Part shown: piece after piece, positions 62,629-64,000 of the stretch | Position numbering within the stretch: the stretch's first letter is position 1 | How the letters are laid out: every line of letters begins with the position of its first letter | Assembly (NCBI RefSeq): GCF_014638005.1 | Contig: NZ_BMFG01000005.1 | Span: forward strand, 62,001 to 126,000 | Reading direction: 5' to 3' | Origin: Flavobacterium orientale | GTDB taxonomy: Bacteria > Bacteroidota > Bacteroidia > Flavobacteriales > Flavobacteriaceae | Length of the DNA stretch: 64,000 bases | Program-made: the position numbers and the translations under genes | The notes under the pieces: model-generated | Databases searched by the model: none | Told to the model about the DNA's origin: nothing | What the model saw: the letters and a program-made list of their open reading frames with translations, nothing else

Positions 62629-63872
62629 AAGAAGGTTGGGAATATAAAAAGTTAGGTGATTTAACAGAAGTAATTACTAAAGGAACTACACCTACCTCGG
62701 TTGGATTTAATTTTGAAGATGAAGGTGTCAATTTTGTAAAAATAGAATCTATTACATCTAATGGTAATTTCATAGTTAATAAATTCGCTCATATTTCTAG
62801 CAAAGCAAACGAAGCATTGAAAAGGTCTCAACTTAAAGAAGGTGATATTTTATTTTCAATAGCTGGTGCACTTGGTAGAACTGCAATTGTATCTAAAGAT
62901 ATATTACCTGCAAATACAAATCAAGCACTATCAATTATAAGACTTAAAGTTGATGAAAATGTATTAATAGAATATATATTTTTAGCTTTAACTTCTGGAT
63001 ATGCTTTAGAGCAAATTGAAAAGTTTAAAGGAGGTGTTGCTCAGCAAAATTTATCATTAGAACAGATGAAAAGTTTTCAAATCCCAATCCCACCACTACA
63101 AGAACAAAAACAAATCGTAGCAATTCTAGACCAAGCCTTTGAAGCCATAGACCAAGCCAAAACCAATATTGAAAAAAACATAGCAAACGCAAAAGAGTTG
63201 TTTCAATCTAAATTGAATGATATTTTTAGTCAGAAAGGTGATGGTCGGGAGGAGAAGAAACTTGAGGAAATATCTAATATTATAAACGGTTATAGTTTCA
63301 AGAGTAACGATTTTTCGGATGATAACGAAATTAAGTCTATTAAAATTACAAACGTTGGAATTATGGAATTTGTTGAGGATATTTCAAATAATTTACCATC
63401 TTCATTTGCCAATGATTATTCAAAAGTTAAAGTTCATGAAGGAGATTTAGTTTTAGCTTTAACACGTACTATTATTTCTGGAGGACTAAAAGTTGCTCGA
63501 GTTCCTAAAAGTTATCATCATGCTTTATTAAATCAACGAGTTGCAGCTATAGTACCTAATGTTGAAAAAGTGGATAGTGATTATTTATATTATTATTTCA
63601 GTTCAAATATTGTGTATAATTATGTTCTAGACAATGTAAATACTCTAATGCAACCTAATTTGTCCATTGAAGATTTAAAAAGAATGATTGTACCTATTAC
63701 CTCAATAAAAGGTCAAAAAACAATTAGTACTCAAATTAAGAATTTATCAGAAAATACCAATTCTTTGATTAATAACTATGGAATAAAATTAAAAGATTTA
63801 GAAGACCTAAAAAAATCGATACTCCAAAAAGCGTTTGCAGGAGAGTTGACAAATAAAGAAGTGGAGGTATGA
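62625..63872 (+). CDS. hsdS: Type I restriction-modification system, specificity subunit
   Basis: HsdS picks the bipartite DNA target. Two target-recognition domains are visible: residues 1-~155 (TRD1, MKEGWEYKKLGDLTEVITKGTTPTS) and ~205-375 (TRD2, GREEKKLEEISNIINGYSFKSNDF). Two conserved helical spacers follow them: PLQEQKQIVAILDQAFEAIDQAKTNIEKN after TRD1 and LEDLKKSILQKAFAGEL at the C-terminus. It is 415 residues. Its stop overlaps the start of the next gene (ATGA). TRD2 is very AT-rich and mosaic-like, as usual for recombining HsdS genes. Confidence 0.96.
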   Translation: MKEGWEYKKLGDLTEVITKGTTPTSVGFNFEDEGVNFVKIESITSNGNFIVNKFAHISSKANEALKRSQLKEGDILFSIAGALGRTAIVSKDILPANTNQALSIIRLKVDENVLIEYIFLALTSGYALEQIEKFKGGVAQQNLSLEQMKSFQIPIPPLQEQKQIVAILDQAFEAIDQAKTNIEKNIANAKELFQSKLNDIFSQKGDGREEKKLEEISNIINGYSFKSNDFSDDNEIKSIKITNVGIMEFVEDISNNLPSSFANDYSKVKVHEGDLVLALTRTIISGGLKVARVPKSYHHALLNQRVAAIVPNVEKVDSDYLYYYFSSNIVYNYVLDNVNTLMQPNLSIEDLKRMIVPITSIKGQKTISTQIKNLSENTNSLINNYGIKLKDLEDLKKSILQKAFAGELTNKEVEV

Positions 63873-64000
63873 CTTGGACAGAAGCTAGAAAAAAAATAGA
63901 AACCTCTCTAAAAGTAAATAACGATTCAATTGATAAAAAATCAATATTTAGAAATGTTAGAGCCGCAAATGATAAAGGTTTCTCAATAGGTAAAGGACAA
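63869..64000 (+). CDS. Third gene of the type I RM operon (3' end cut by window)
   Basis: An ATG overlaps the hsdS stop (ATGA) and the frame stays open for 44 codons to the right edge, beginning MTWTEARKKIETSLKV and ending with RNVRAANDKGFSIGKGQ. I do not recognise it; it does not look like the start of HsdR. The tight overlap shows it is co-translated with hsdS. It could be an operon accessory protein (antirestriction, regulator or nuclease), but this is inference from position only. Confidence 0.7.
   Translation, partial: MTWTEARKKIETSLKVNNDSIDKKSIFRNVRAANDKGFSIGKGQ

Overview
The window looks like chromosomal DNA of a member of Bacteroidota, most likely Flavobacteriaceae and close to Flavobacterium. 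It is AT-rich and carries gldF and gldG, an ABC transporter gene pair known from flavobacterial gliding. It also encodes a secreted protein with a type IX secretion (T9SS) C-terminal signal. Many start sites sit downstream of a TAnnTTTG -7 box, the flavobacterial promoter signature, often with TTG about 20 bases further upstream. These boxes were used to choose starts: several longer reading frames begin inside a promoter or a terminator and were trimmed.

Positions 1-51731 are mostly conserved chromosome. In order they hold: an ECF sigma factor (cut by the left edge) with its anti-sigma factor; a sirtuin without zinc cysteines; purB; a KefF-like oxidoreductase with a KefC-like K+/H+ antiporter; guaB; ligA; a UvrD-type helicase; an M1 peptidase; recG; and two exported amidohydrolases. 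Next comes the RDD / SpoIIM / DUF4129 / DUF4350 / MoxR / DUF58 membrane-and-chaperone cluster, then a SpoU methyltransferase, a RelA/SpoT enzyme, a Fur-family regulator with purA, purC, phoH, a SAM hydrolase, gldFG, dnaN, an AbgT transporter, a universal stress protein and mnmE. Four purine genes (purB, guaB, purA, purC) are present but scattered, each apparently with its own transcription signals.

Positions 51732-64000 are accessory. They hold a Fic protein, a three-fold composite repeat block and a 1205-residue T9SS cargo protein with 14 delta-60 repeats. These are followed by a short second copy of the mnmE 3' end, then an unassigned gene with strongly G+T-rich sense strand, a four-helix-bundle gene bracketed by GGGGAC 9-mer arrays, an endonuclease/exonuclease/phosphatase-fold protein, and a type I restriction-modification operon (hsdM, hsdS and a third gene) running off the right edge.

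Non-coding repeats are abundant. They include four copies of an exact 160-bp period unit before the universal stress gene, a 132-bp direct repeat with palindromes near 46.6 kb, two distant inverted repeats sharing the same stem, and dispersed short repeats. One short-repeat type appears to have entered the mnmE coding sequence in frame. I saw no rRNA or tRNA gene, CRISPR array, transposase or integrase. The most unusual structures are the duplicated mnmE 3' end bracketing 5.7 kb, and the G-array/four-helix-bundle arrangement with a detached second copy of its 3' boundary 2.2 kb away.
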